Below are positions 44,020 to 62,500 of a stretch of DNA of 64,000 nt, in pieces. The translations under genes and the position numbers were made by a program. How positions within the stretch are numbered: the first letter of the stretch is position 1; each line of letters opens with the position of its first letter. The stretch is from contig QPMI01000040.1 in assembly GCA_004431415.1 (NCBI GenBank), positions 1-64,000 on the forward strand, in the 5' to 3' direction. Below the pieces are notes generated by a model. That model worked only from the letters and a program-made list of their open reading frames with translations, searched no databases and was not told the DNA's origin. This stretch comes from Cyanophora paradoxa (Eukaryota > Glaucocystophyceae > Cyanophorales > Cyanophoraceae).

Positions 44020-45632
44020 TTGGATCATACACCAACGGTGCGGTACGCGTCCGCAGCCAGTGCGGTCAGCCAACGTCGCTTGCCATCAGATGCCGTTGTC
44101 CAGGAGGGCCCTGGCTACTGTGCACTTCAAAAGAGCATGCGTGCCGATCGTGCGTTGCCTGGGACCCGCCCGATGGGACGCGGAGGCGGGGCGGCGCGCC
44201 AGGCTCCCTTTAAGACGTTGGGCGGCCATGAGGCCGGAGTCCGAGCGTCTTCTGATGGATTGCAGAGGACCGTTTCCGCATCGTTGAACGATTCGGCGGC
44301 GACTACTCGGCCCTCTTCTGCGGGGTCTACGACGGGCATGGTCACTACAAGGACGGAGTGAGTCGCGCAGCTGACGACTGCTCCCGCGGGCCTCTTACCT
44401 GGGCACGCATCGCAGGTCGAATTCGTCACGCAGCACCGTGCGCCATAGATCCGCAGGCGCTCGCGTGCGGCAGCGCGGCCGACCCGGAGCGCAGTGCACA
44501 AGAACGTACAGATGGACGGCGGCTGGCCGTCGGACCCTGGGCGTGCCCTCGCCAGCGGCTTTCTGAGGACGGACGAGGACTTCAAGCGGCGCGGAGGCGA
44601 GCGGTACTTCCAGTGCGGCGCGTGTGCGATAGCTGCCGTCATCGCCGTGCGCACAAGCGTCCCGCCGGCGCGCTCTGCGTGCCCGCTTCCCGCCGCCGAA
44701 GGCGCCCGGCGACCGCAGGACGGCGTCTTGACGGTGGCGAGCGCGGGTGATTGCCAGGCAGTCCTGGTCCGCGCCGGCAACGCGCACAATTTGATCCGGC
44801 CGCACCGGGTCGACACCGAGCGGGAGCGCATCGAGCGGGCGGGCGGCGTGGTCGTCGGATCCGACACCAAGCGCGTCAACGGCGTGCTCATGGTGCGCTG
44901 CGCCCCGATTCGCGTCGCCGTGCCGTGCCGCGCTGCCTCGCGCCTGCTGACGCCACTCAGGTCACCCGCGCCATCGGGGACGGGGAGCTGAAGGACGCGG
45001 GGGTGGTGGCACACGTGCGTACCCCCCTCCCATCTTCCTCGAGCCGATTCGACCCGGTCCGTGCAGCCTGAGGTCCACAGGAGCCGTCTCTCCGCGGCCG
45101 ACGAGTACCTGATCGTGCGCCACCGTACCCTCCTCCGCGTGCAACACCGTACCCCACGGAGGCGCTTATCCGCGGGCGGCAGATCGCGTCCGACGGCTTG
45201 TGGGATATGGTCAGGCGGGACGAGGCGGCGGCGGTCTGCGCGGCGGCCGGCGAGCCTCGGAAGGCTGCCGCGTCGCTCCTGCAGCTCGCCCTGGACCGCA
45301 AGACGACGGACGACACGACCGTCGTCGTGATCGACCTGAGCCGGTACCTCCCGCAGGCCGGCAACCCGCGCGCCAGCCCCGCCCGGCCCCGCAGCAGCAC
45401 GGCCCCTCCGACGGCCTCGGGACGCAACAGCATCTACGCTACGTCACCGGCGCCGCGGAAGGACCGGGACGGCCCGGCGCCGCCCTCGGCGCGGGGGGGT
45501 ACGCCCCAGCGCGCCAGCGTGTACAGCTCGTCGGGGTCCGGGGGCCGGCCCTCCCTCTTCAGCACGCTCACGGGGTCCGGTGGCTCGGGCTCCAAGCAGC
45601 CGCGGGGCAGCCCAGCGGCGAACAGAACGTAG
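44020..45632 (+). CDS. PP2C-type Ser/Thr protein phosphatase
   Basis: A metal-dependent phosphatase. The exon ending at 44357 contains EDRFRIVERFGGDYSALFCG and the metal-binding GVYDGHGH. An exon from 44416 begins VEFVTQH. Further on are FQCGACAIAAVI (the SGSTA-like strand), VLTVASAGDCQAVLVRAG, IERAGGVVVGSDTKRVNGVL, VTRAIGDGELKD, SDGLWDMVRRDE (second metal Asp) and TTDDTTVVVID, where the family usually has DN. A Ser/Pro/Gly-rich tail of about 90 residues follows and ends at TAG 45630. Exons are separated by short GTGCGC or GTACCCC introns. The first exon is uncertain (44,020 is the start of the best open frame). Kinase-signalling reversal is the family role. Its substrate is unknown. It lies downstream of the phytochrome kinase, but a link is speculative. 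Confidence 0.8.
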
Positions 45633-45745
45633 GCGCCTTTTTTTTTCAAGCGAGTAGAAGTGCTGAAGAAGAAGGGGCGGGGGCCCGCGGTGGAGGGGGT
45701 GGGGCCGGGAATGGGGGCGGGGCGGCCGGCGGAAGATCTAGACAA

Positions 45746-47440
45746 TCAGAAGGCGAGCAGGCCGGTCGGGAATTTCCACACCTGGTTACGACGCAAAAAG
45801 TTGGATGGGGCTGGGCAGCGGCTGGGGTAAAGCTGCAGGGGGTAGCGCACCTTTCCGGACCCCGAAATCTCGAGCCGCCCATCGTGGATCGAGAACGCCT
45901 CCAGTCGTACCTGCACCCCGCCGGGCGGGCCCCCGGTCGGCGGGAGGAATCTCGGTACCCCACGGTTCCGCGGCGCACCAGGAGCCCGTTCAAATCCAAG
46001 ACGACCCCGTTCAGAAAGTCCTCCAGTGCCTTCGCCAGCCTCGCCGCGAGGGCAGCGTCACTGTACGCGTACCCCAGTCGGTTCACTCTCCGTTGGGGGA
46101 GGAGGGGGGAGGGGGAGGGGGGCGGACGTCGACGGGTCGCCGGCGGCGGTAGCCCCCTCGGGGACGTTCCCCCCGCTGACGACGGCCTTGCCCCCCGGTC
46201 CAGCAACCACATCAAAGCTGCGCGCGGGAGCTCGGGACTGGAGCGTGGTGGGTCTGAGGGAGAGGCGGGCCCAGACCAGTGCTCTACCCCATCGTAGTCC
46301 GCGGCGAGCTCCAGTACCCCTGCGCATGCGCCGCGTCTCAGCGGACGAGCCCGAACGAGTTTTGAACTCGGGCGCGGGACGGATGGGACCCCGCCGGATG
46401 CCGCGCGCCCGGAGGCCCAGCAGGGGCCGGCCGTCCATCTTCAGCTTGGAGAGCGAGGACCTGCGGTCGTGGATCAAATTCAGCATTCCGGCATTCCTTG
46501 TACTGATACATGATATATAGATAGACGGAAGCGGGCGCCTGAAAACGGGCGATACGAGGAAGCTGTTGAAGTCCTGGTCGCCCACGACGAGGCGCGCCGT
46601 CGCACGCGCCTCCGACGCAAGCACAATCCGCCCGCTGCGGGGCGAAGGCAGGACCGACGTAACGGATCACGTCTCGTTTGAAATGCAGGCGATAGGGTCG
46701 AAGCCGTCGCCTACGCGCTTGCCTTAGGACAGCGGGCAGATCGAGCTGCAGCGCTTCGGTCTTCACGTGGATCGAGCGGCACGAGAGGCCGCGCGGCGTC
46801 TCCCAGCCACGGCCTTCGACCTGCACGAGAGAGCATAAAGAAAGCGCGCAAATCTAGAACACATTCAGCGCGCCTCGACCTCATCGACGTGCCCGGAGAG
46901 CAGCGAGAGGAAGTTTGACGATACAATTCGAACGCTGACCCTGTGAGAGCGTCGACGCGCGCGCAGGCGGCAGGCAGTGATCTTGCGCACCCGTCTTGGT
47001 GCTTCAGGATCATGCTCAAGCCTGCGGGAGGAGGATCGATTTCGACACTTCAAACGGCGCGTGTGTGCATCTTTTCACAGGGCGATATCGACTGGACCCG
47101 CACCTGCAGTCGCGATCGAAGAGATCGCCTCGGTGGAGAGCGAGGCCTGGGGAGTGCAGGGCGACCAGCGCGGCGGCGGCGGTGCGGCGGGCGCCGCCAC
47201 CAGCCTGCCGCCGCCCAAGGGCCGCGCGTACAGCGCCGCGCAGAAGGATAGGTCCGAGCGAGCGCATGATCTCGGTCGCAGCCGCTCAGCCGGCGCCTGG
47301 CTCGCTGCACGCGGGGGTGACCTCAGATGACAGCTGCTGGTCGGGGGCGCGCTCCGGTCGGAATAGGCGAGGCATGTCGCTGCAGCGCTCCTGCTGCAGC
47401 TCGCCGGGGCCGCAGGGGCCTGGAAAGAAAGTCGGTGCAT
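45746..47440 (-). CDS. DUF2993/LmeA-like protein with transit-peptide-like N-terminus
   Basis: The ATG at 47440 starts a leader of about 110 residues rich in Ser, Ala, Arg and Pro with few acids, typical of organelle-targeting peptides. Exons then give LSMILKHQDGVSVRIVSSNF, SGHVDEVE, EGRGWETPRGLSCRSIHVKT, LQLDLPAVL, RATARLVVGDQDFNSFLVSP, and finally LAARLAKALEDFLNGVVLDL, LEAFSIHDGRLEISGSGK and VWKFPTGLLAF ending at TGA 45746. Motif order fits DUF2993 (PF11209), lipid-binding-like proteins common in actinobacteria, cyanobacteria and plastid-bearing eukaryotes. The intron after DEVE starts with GC. The middle (46,300-46,150) is less certain. A plastid location is inferred from the leader. Confidence 0.65.
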
Positions 47441-47521
47441 CGTGTGCCAGGGTATAGGTCATTCGGCGAGCGGCCCGCGAGCTCATCGGCTCGGGCGCTG
47501 CAAACGCTGCCGCTTGCCGCG
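47441..47521. promoter_or_regulatory. Bidirectional intergenic region of 81 bp
   Basis: The minus-strand DUF2993 gene starts at 47440 and RPB2 starts at 47522 on the plus strand. Only 81 bases separate the two ATGs, so both promoters and 5' UTRs must overlap here or extend into each other's coding sequence. No TATA box is visible. Confidence 0.55.
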
Positions 47522-55488
<7,967 letters not shown>

Positions 55489-55489
55489 C

Positions 55490-56560
55490 CGTACCCCCCG
55501 CCGCTATAGCCAGCACCCTCTCTCCCGAAGCGTACCCCTCGATCTTCTCGCCGTTCCTTTCGATCCGCCCCTTCATCGCTCCCCTCCAGGCCTCTACCCC
55601 TCCCGCCCCTCGTCGCATTCACTCCCCCCCTGCCCCTTCTGTCCCCGGAGTCTGTCCAAGACGCACCTTTTTGGCCTCTGCTTCCGCTTGCTGCTGCCCA
55701 ACCGATTAAGGGGAGATCCATGCCCGCAAACGGTCTAACAATTTTTGCAATCGAAGGAATGAATTCATGCTATGTACAATGGCAGATGAGCGTGCCGAAC
55801 TTCGGAATGAGCCTGACGATGTCCACGCGGGGCGATGAAGCGGGGCGGGGCTGCCGAGCGAGCCCCCGCAGAGGGGCCGCCCTAGTATATAGGGGCTATG
55901 GTACAAGGCGGCCACGAGGGGGCACGCCCCCGGCGGCGCGGCCGCGGCGGCTTTGCAGTTGCCGCGGCGACAGATCGAACTCGAACCTACGTATACCATG
56001 CTAAGGGCCACTGACTTGCAAAAACCAGGTGGCCGCCAACCGTCCAGGTAGGCCTCCAAGCGATCGCGAGATGCAGATGAGACCGAGCAAATTTAAAGCG
56101 AGCGGAAACGTGGACAGACTGGAGTCCGTGTAGGCCTCCGAAAGAAGAGGAGACCGAACCATGCATGGCCAGAAGCGATAGCGGGAACTATGTACAAGGA
56201 AACCGTTGAAACCGTTTTAACTGCAGAAGAGACATGTGGCCGCCAACCGTCCAGGTAGGCCTCAAAGCGAGATATCGATGCACTATCACGCACATGAGAC
56301 CGAGAAAGAAGCGAGTGGAGACGGAACTATGTACAAGGAAGCGATGTCGAATGCCAGGACGAGTACAAGACGACTGCCGAAGTATCTACAAGACAATGTC
56401 CCTTTAGGCCTCCGAGCGGATACATGCGAGGCCCAGCAAGAAGCCAGCGGGAGAAACAAGGGGCTCAACGGGGCCCTCGGAAACGGAACGATTCGCAGCG
56501 GGCGGGCAGATCGCGCGGCGGCTCGCAGCCGCGCGGTGGGCGGGGCGCGGCGGGCCGCGC
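55490..56560. other. Intergenic region between convergent RPB2 and SET genes
   Basis: No gene is supported. 55,490-55,700 is pyrimidine-rich 3' flank of RPB2. 55,720-56,450 is less GC-rich and includes the tandem repeat listed separately. Confidence 0.5.
56028..56350. repeat. Imperfect tandem repeat of about 200 bp
   Basis: GTGGCCGCCAACCGTCCAGG followed by TAGGCCTC(C/A)AAGCGA occurs at about 56,031 and again at about 56,235. Each is followed by GAGACCGAG, a GCGAG(C/T)GGA block and GGAACTATGTACAAGGAA (56,187 and 56,322). A third shorter relative (TAGGCCTCCGAGCGG) is near 56,405. It could be a degenerate transposon end or satellite-like unit. Confidence 0.65.
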
Positions 56561-59500
56561 TCACTGCCCCCCGGCGGCCGCGGGGCGGGGGGGCCGGGGA
56601 GGCGGCGCGGGTCTGCCGGGCCGGCGGGCGGCGCAGCGGCGCGGAGGAGCCGGAGGCCTGCGGCGGGGCGCTGGCCCCGCCGGCGGCGGCCGGCCGCGGG
56701 CGGCGGCGCGGGAGGTGGGGCCAGGGGACGGGGTGTGGCGGGGCGGCTGCGATGCGAGCGCCGGCCCCTCCGCCGTGATGTAGGCGTAGGTGCGGTGCGG
56801 GGCCGGCGGCAGGTTCGGCCACTGCTCCCCGACGATGTGCGCCGGCGGGTTGGCCTCCGGGCGGGGAGGGCGCCGCGTCGGCTGGGCCGGCAGGGCGACG
56901 TTGTGGAGCAGCTGCGGCCCCGCGTAGCGCCGCACGATCCGCGCCTCGTCCTCCCGCTTGCGCTTCTCCTCCGCCGCCGCCCGCCGCTTCTCCTCCGCCG
57001 CCGCCTGCGCGGCGGAGGGGCGCCGCGGGGCGGTCGCCGGCGCGGCGGCGGCCTCGCGGCGGCGCTTCTCCAGGAAGTACTGTATGGCGCGCTCCTCCTT
57101 TAGGGCCTTCTCCACGCGGCGCTTCCGCACGGCCTCCTTCTGCTTCGCGTACGCCACGCGCATCGCGTCGGCGGTCTTCTGCGCCAGCACCGCCTCCCGC
57201 GAGGGGACGACGTTGGGCGGGTGCGCCCGCGGCGTCGCCGGCGTCGGCTGCTGCATCTCGTAGCGCTCCCGCTCCGTCGGCGGCGCCGGCCGCGACCGGC
57301 CGCCGGGCTGCCCCGGGGCCGGTGCCGAGGCGGCGAGCGTGAGCATCTCGAGCATGAACCTGGGACGGGCTCGGGTCGGGGCGGGCGGCGCGGCGAGGCT
57401 CGGGGGCGGGGGCCGGGGGCGCACGGGTAGAGGTAGTCCTCGTCGGTGCCTTGCTCGACGATCTCGGCGTCGATGTCGGGCGGGCCGTAGCTGACGCCGC
57501 GCCCGCCGGCGCTCCGCGGGCCCCCGATGGCGCAGCCGCGGGGCCCCGCGTTGCGGTAGAAGGTGACCCAGTAGGGCGTCCAGCGCCCCCCCTCCTCCGG
57601 GTACGGGACCACCTGCTCCGCCCCGGGCTCCCCCTTGCACCATGCGACCACCCTGCGCGGCGGGCTCGGCGCGCGCGCGCGCGCGGCTCGGCTCGGCGGG
57701 GCGGGCGGACCGGGCAGTCTCGAGGTACCCGGGGCCGGCGTGGCGCACGGCGCCGGTCTCCTCGTTGACTTTGATGGCGTGCGGGGGCATCGCCGCGAGG
57801 TACTCGCCGCTGCCCTCGACGCCGTAGAAGAGGTAGAGGGTGCCGAGCTTCAGCGCGGCCACGGCCTCTGGGTCGAAGCCAAGGGCCGCCGGCACGGCGC
57901 AGAAGCTGTTCGGCACGTAGCCGGCCGGGGCGCGCCCCGGCCCGCCCAGCTCGACGGGCGCCGAGGGCGGGGGGAACGGGAAGCCCTCCGGCCTGCGGCG
58001 GGGCTTCGGAGGGGGCGGGGCGGGGGCGGGGCGGGGCGGGGCGGGGCGGGGGCGGGGACGGACCAGCCTCAGGGAGGCGCTTGACGTCGGGCGGCCGCGG
58101 GGTGACCCGCGCGACTTCGAAGCCACGCTCGTCGTGGATGACGACCTGCGCGCGGCGCCCCCGCTCGCCCCGGCGGCAGGCGGTCGGGGCGCCGGGAGCG
58201 GCGCACCGTCTCGCGGAGGGCGTAGCCGGCGCTCTTGGCCGCGGCGAGCTGCTCGAGCTCGAGCCGGCGCTGCTCCACCGACGAGACGGGAGCGGCGGCG
58301 GCGGCGGCGGCGGCGCGGGCGGCGCGGGCGGCGAGGACGGGCGGCCCGCGGGCGTAGGCGTCCCAGTCGCGGGCGGCGATCTCCTCCTTGCGCGCCTCGA
58401 GCCATTCGGCGATGTTGGCGAGCTCGGCGGTGCGCCGGCGCGGAGGGCGGTGCGGGCGCCCTCGCGCCCCTCCCAGCGCTGGTGCGCCCTCCGCTCGTGC
58501 CGCCGCACCTGCTTCATGCTCTCCCTGAACCCCGCCGCCGCCCGCACCACTGCGCGGCGCGCGCGGCGTCGGCGGCTCGGCGCGGGGCGGCGCGCGCGGG
58601 CGGGGGCGGCTCGCGGGGCGCGCCTCGTGCCACTGCTGGACGACGGGGCGGGTCTCGTTCCACTCGGCGAGCGTGGTGCGGCCCACGAAGCAGAGACTCT
58701 CGATGTACGCCTTTGCCTCCAGCCCCGGGCACCCCGCCTGCGCCCCCGCGGCTCGAGGCGGGGCGGGGCGGGTGGGGCGGGGCGGGGCGGGCGGGGCGGA
58801 CGATGACGGCCTCGCGGTGGCGGGAGGCGACCTGAAGGACTGACATCATGTCGCCGGTGCGGCTGAGGCGGTCCAGGGCGTTCGCGTGGAGGATGACGCG
58901 GCGCGCGTGCTCGTCCCACGCCCGCTTGCGCGCCGCGTCCCACGGCAGGCCGGCGTCGTACAGCTCGAGGTGGCGCGCGTAGAGGCGCAGCGCGGGACGC
59001 CGGCAGCTGCGCCGGCGTCACGGGCGGGCGGGGCGGCGGGGCGGGGCGGGGCGGGGCGGGCCTGCTTGAGGAGGGGCCGGGGGTCGATGAGGAGCTCCTC
59101 GTCCTTGAGGGACCGCACGAGCGCGCCCGTCTCCGCCTCCGTCCGCGCGCTGCCCGCCCCCCGTCAGAGGCGGCCGCCCCGGGCCGGGGGAGGGCGGGCG
59201 GGGCGGGAGCACAAGAGGCCGAAGAAGGGACGGCCGAGGACGTCGCGGGCGGCGCGGAGCTGGGCGTTGGCGGGGCGGCCCGGGGGCGCCACGTTGGCGA
59301 ACTGCGCGAAGCCGCCGCCGAGGGCGTCCCCGCCGCCGTCGATGAAGGTCAGGTCCTGCTCCCACGCGTACGGCTTGTCCTCCCCCAGGACCTCCAGGTT
59401 GCGCAGGACGCTGCGGCGCCCTCGGCTCGGCGGGGCGGGGCGGGGGCGGGGGCGGGGGCGGGGCGGGGCGGGCACCCGAAGGCGACGTGGTGGTTGGCGG

Positions 59501-62500
59501 CGCCGAGGCGGCGGCGGCCTCGTCGGGGCTGAGGGGCGGCCGCTGGCGGGGGAGACGGCGGGGTTGGGCCACCAGCCGGCCAGCAGCTGCCCCGGGAGGA
59601 GGACCTCCCCCGCGAGGAAGAGCCCCAGGCCCGCCCCCGCCACCGTCGACGGCCGCACCTGCGCCCCCGCCGCTCAGCGGCTTAGCCTGGCCGCGCGGGG
59701 CGGCGCGGGGCGGGCGGGGCGGGCCTGGACGTCGAAGAAGGTGTGCGGCTCGATGTGCGTCTCAGTGTACACGCGCTCTGCGCCCCCGCCCGTCACGCCG
59801 GCGGGGCGGGGCGGGCGGGGGCGGGGGGACCGGAGAGGACGAGGCGGCCGGCGTCGGCCTCGTCGAGCCAGCGGCGGCGGAGGAAGGAGCGGAGGGAGAC
59901 TGGGCGCACGGCCCCCGCCCAGAACCCGTCGCAGGGGAGCGGGGCGCCCGCCGCGATGGGCCGCCCGCGGGCGACGCAGGTGCGGCAGCGTGCCTCGCCC
60001 CAGCGCAGGTGGTCCCACGGGCGCTCCGGCGGCCGCCCCTGCGCGTCGACGACGCCGGCGCACCAGAGGCAGAGCGGCTTGTGCTGCCCCACGCGGCAGT
60101 AGGCGAAGATCTCGCCGGGCAGGAACGTCCTCCAGCAGTCCCCGCAGTGCTGCGCCGGGGGTGAGGGCCGGGCCGGGGCTGGCGGGGCGGGGCGGGGCGG
60201 GGCGGGCGCGCGTGGTGGCTGGAGTGCGGGGGGAACTCCTCTTCCTTCTTCGCCTCCTCCTCCTCCGACCCGTCGTCGTACATCCTGTACCCCGCCCGTC
60301 AGGCCGGGGGCGGGGCGGGGCGGGGCGGGGGGCACTTGGGCCCGGCGAAGGTGTAGCCCTGCCAGCCGGCGCCGGCGGCCCAGCCGCCGCTGGGGTCGCC
60401 GGCGGCGGCGCGCCCGCCGCGTGCGACCTTGGTGAGGCTCCCGAAGAGGTCGGGGCGCACGGGGCGGGGCACGGGGGGAAGCGGGCGGCGCGGAGGGCGG
60501 CGCGCCCCGCGGGGTGCGGGGGTCCGGCCCCGCGGGCACGCCCTCGTCGGCGCGGCCGCGGAGGGCGCGGCGGGCGGCGTCGACGGCGGCGCGCATGACG
60601 GCGTCCTGCAGGGCGGGCGAGAACTCCTCAAAAGGACGCCCCGCGGCGGCCCGCAGCTCGGCCTCGTGCTGCGGGCTCAGGCGCCAGCCCGGCTCCGGCG
60701 CCGCCTCGTACTCGTACTCGTCCGTCCGCTGGCCCCGCCCCGTCAGAGGCCGCGGGCGGGGCGGGGCCGCCCGAGCCGCGCGGGGCGGGCGGGGCGGGCC
60801 TGGAGTCCTCGGTGTACTTGAGGCGGAGGAGGCGGGCGAGGCGGCGGCGCTCGGCGCGGCGCCAGCGGCGCACGGCCTTGGCCTCCTCGAGCACCGCCGC
60901 CTCCTCGGGCGTCGCCGGCACCGGGTCCAGCCGGGGGCGGCCCTCCTCGTCCGAGCTGCCCCCGCCGTACCCCCCTCAGCGGGCGGGGGGGGGGGACGCG
61001 GGGGGTACGGGCGGGCCTGGGGCCGGAGAGGCCGACGAAGAACTCGGGATACAGGCCGCCGTGCCGGAGGAGGGCCTTGACGCCCTCGGGGAGCGTCGGG
61101 CCCGTAAGTCCCTCCGGGTCAAGGTGCCGCGGCAGCTTCTTCTCCTTCCCCTTCCCCTTCTGCTTCTCCTTCTTCTTCTTCTTCTGCCGCTCGCCCTCCC
61201 CGCCCGAGCCCGCGGCCGCCCCCTCCTCCTCCGCTGGCGCCGCCGCCGGCGGCTCGGCGCCGGCCGCCGGCGCCTCGCGCGAGCTCAGACCGGCCGCGCC
61301 AGCCGGCTCCGCCCCGGCCTGCGGGCCGCCGGGGACTCCGCCCCGGCCTGCGGGCCGCCGGGGGACTCCGCGCCGGCCTGGGGGCCGCCGGAGGACCCGG
61401 CGTCCGCCCCGCCGTCCTGCCCGCCCCGCCGCCGCCGCCGCCGCTGCTTCCCCCAGCCGCGCCCGAGCTGCTGCCGCCGCCCGCCGCGCTCGAGTCTCCG
61501 CCGCCGCCTGCACCTCCGCCTGCGCCTCCGCCGGCGCCGGGCCCCGGGGAGGCGGGCCGGGCGGCCCCCCGCCCCGCCTCCGCCCCCGCCGCCGCCCCGG
61601 CGGGCGCGCGGCGGCGGGGCGGCGGGGCGGGCGGCCGGCGGCGCGGGCCTCGGCATGCGGCGGAGGACCTCCTCGACGTCCTGCGCCGCCCGCCCCTCGG
61701 CGCCCCGCGGGGCCGGGGAGGGGGGGCGGGCGGGGCGCACGACGGGGGTGAAGCCCGGCCGCTCGAGGCGCGCCCCGCCCGTCATCAGCTCCAGCCACTC
61801 CTGCCCCCGCACCCCTCAGAGGCGCCGGGGCGAAGGCGGGCGGGACGGGGCGGGGCGGGGCGGGCCCGTTCGGACTGGGGCAGGGGCCGGGCGGGGGCGG
61901 GGCGGAGGTCGCGCCAGTCGACGTCGTAGCGTTCGGTCTTCCAGAGCCACCCGAAGGGCTCCTCGAGCTCGCGCGCCGCCGCCGCCGCGCGCGCCGCGTC
62001 CTCGCGCTCGCGGCGGTCGAGGACCTCGTCGAGGGGCGGGGGCGGGCGCGGGCGGATCCCGCCGCTCTCGAGCTCCCGCAGCTCCTCCGCCGTGAGGCCG
62101 CGCCTCCGCAGCGCCCGCTCCACCGCCGCCGCCTCCGCCTCCGTCCGCGGCACCAGCGGGTCGACGTCGGAGGCCGAGGAGGCGGGGGCAGGGGCGGGGG
62201 CGGCCCCGGGGCGGAGCTCGAAGAGGAGGAGGCGGCGGGGGCCGGGGCGCCGCCCGTGAAGACGAACGGGGGCGGGGCGGGGCCGCCGGGGACGCCCGGC
62301 GAGCTCGAGGAGGCGGGGGCGGGGGCGGGGCGGGCCCCGGGTCGGAGAAGGCGAAGGGGGACGGGGCGCCCGCGCCCGAGGAGGAGGCGGACGCGGGGGC
62401 CGGCGGGGCGGGGCCGGCGGGGCGGGCGGGCCTCCCGGGGCCTGCGGGGCGGCCCCCGCGCGGAGGGCGAGGCGGGCGCGCAGCTTCCGGTCCGCCGCGC

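Noticed and set aside
44020-45000. Minus-strand open frame of 295 codons over the PP2C gene
   Set aside because: The plus strand carries ordered PP2C motifs with splice sites, so the minus frame is a shadow.
56286-59021. Open frame of 911 codons on the minus strand
   Set aside because: High GC keeps many wrong frames open. The conserved-looking segments of the SET gene region lie in other frames over most of this span and are split by GC-rich introns.
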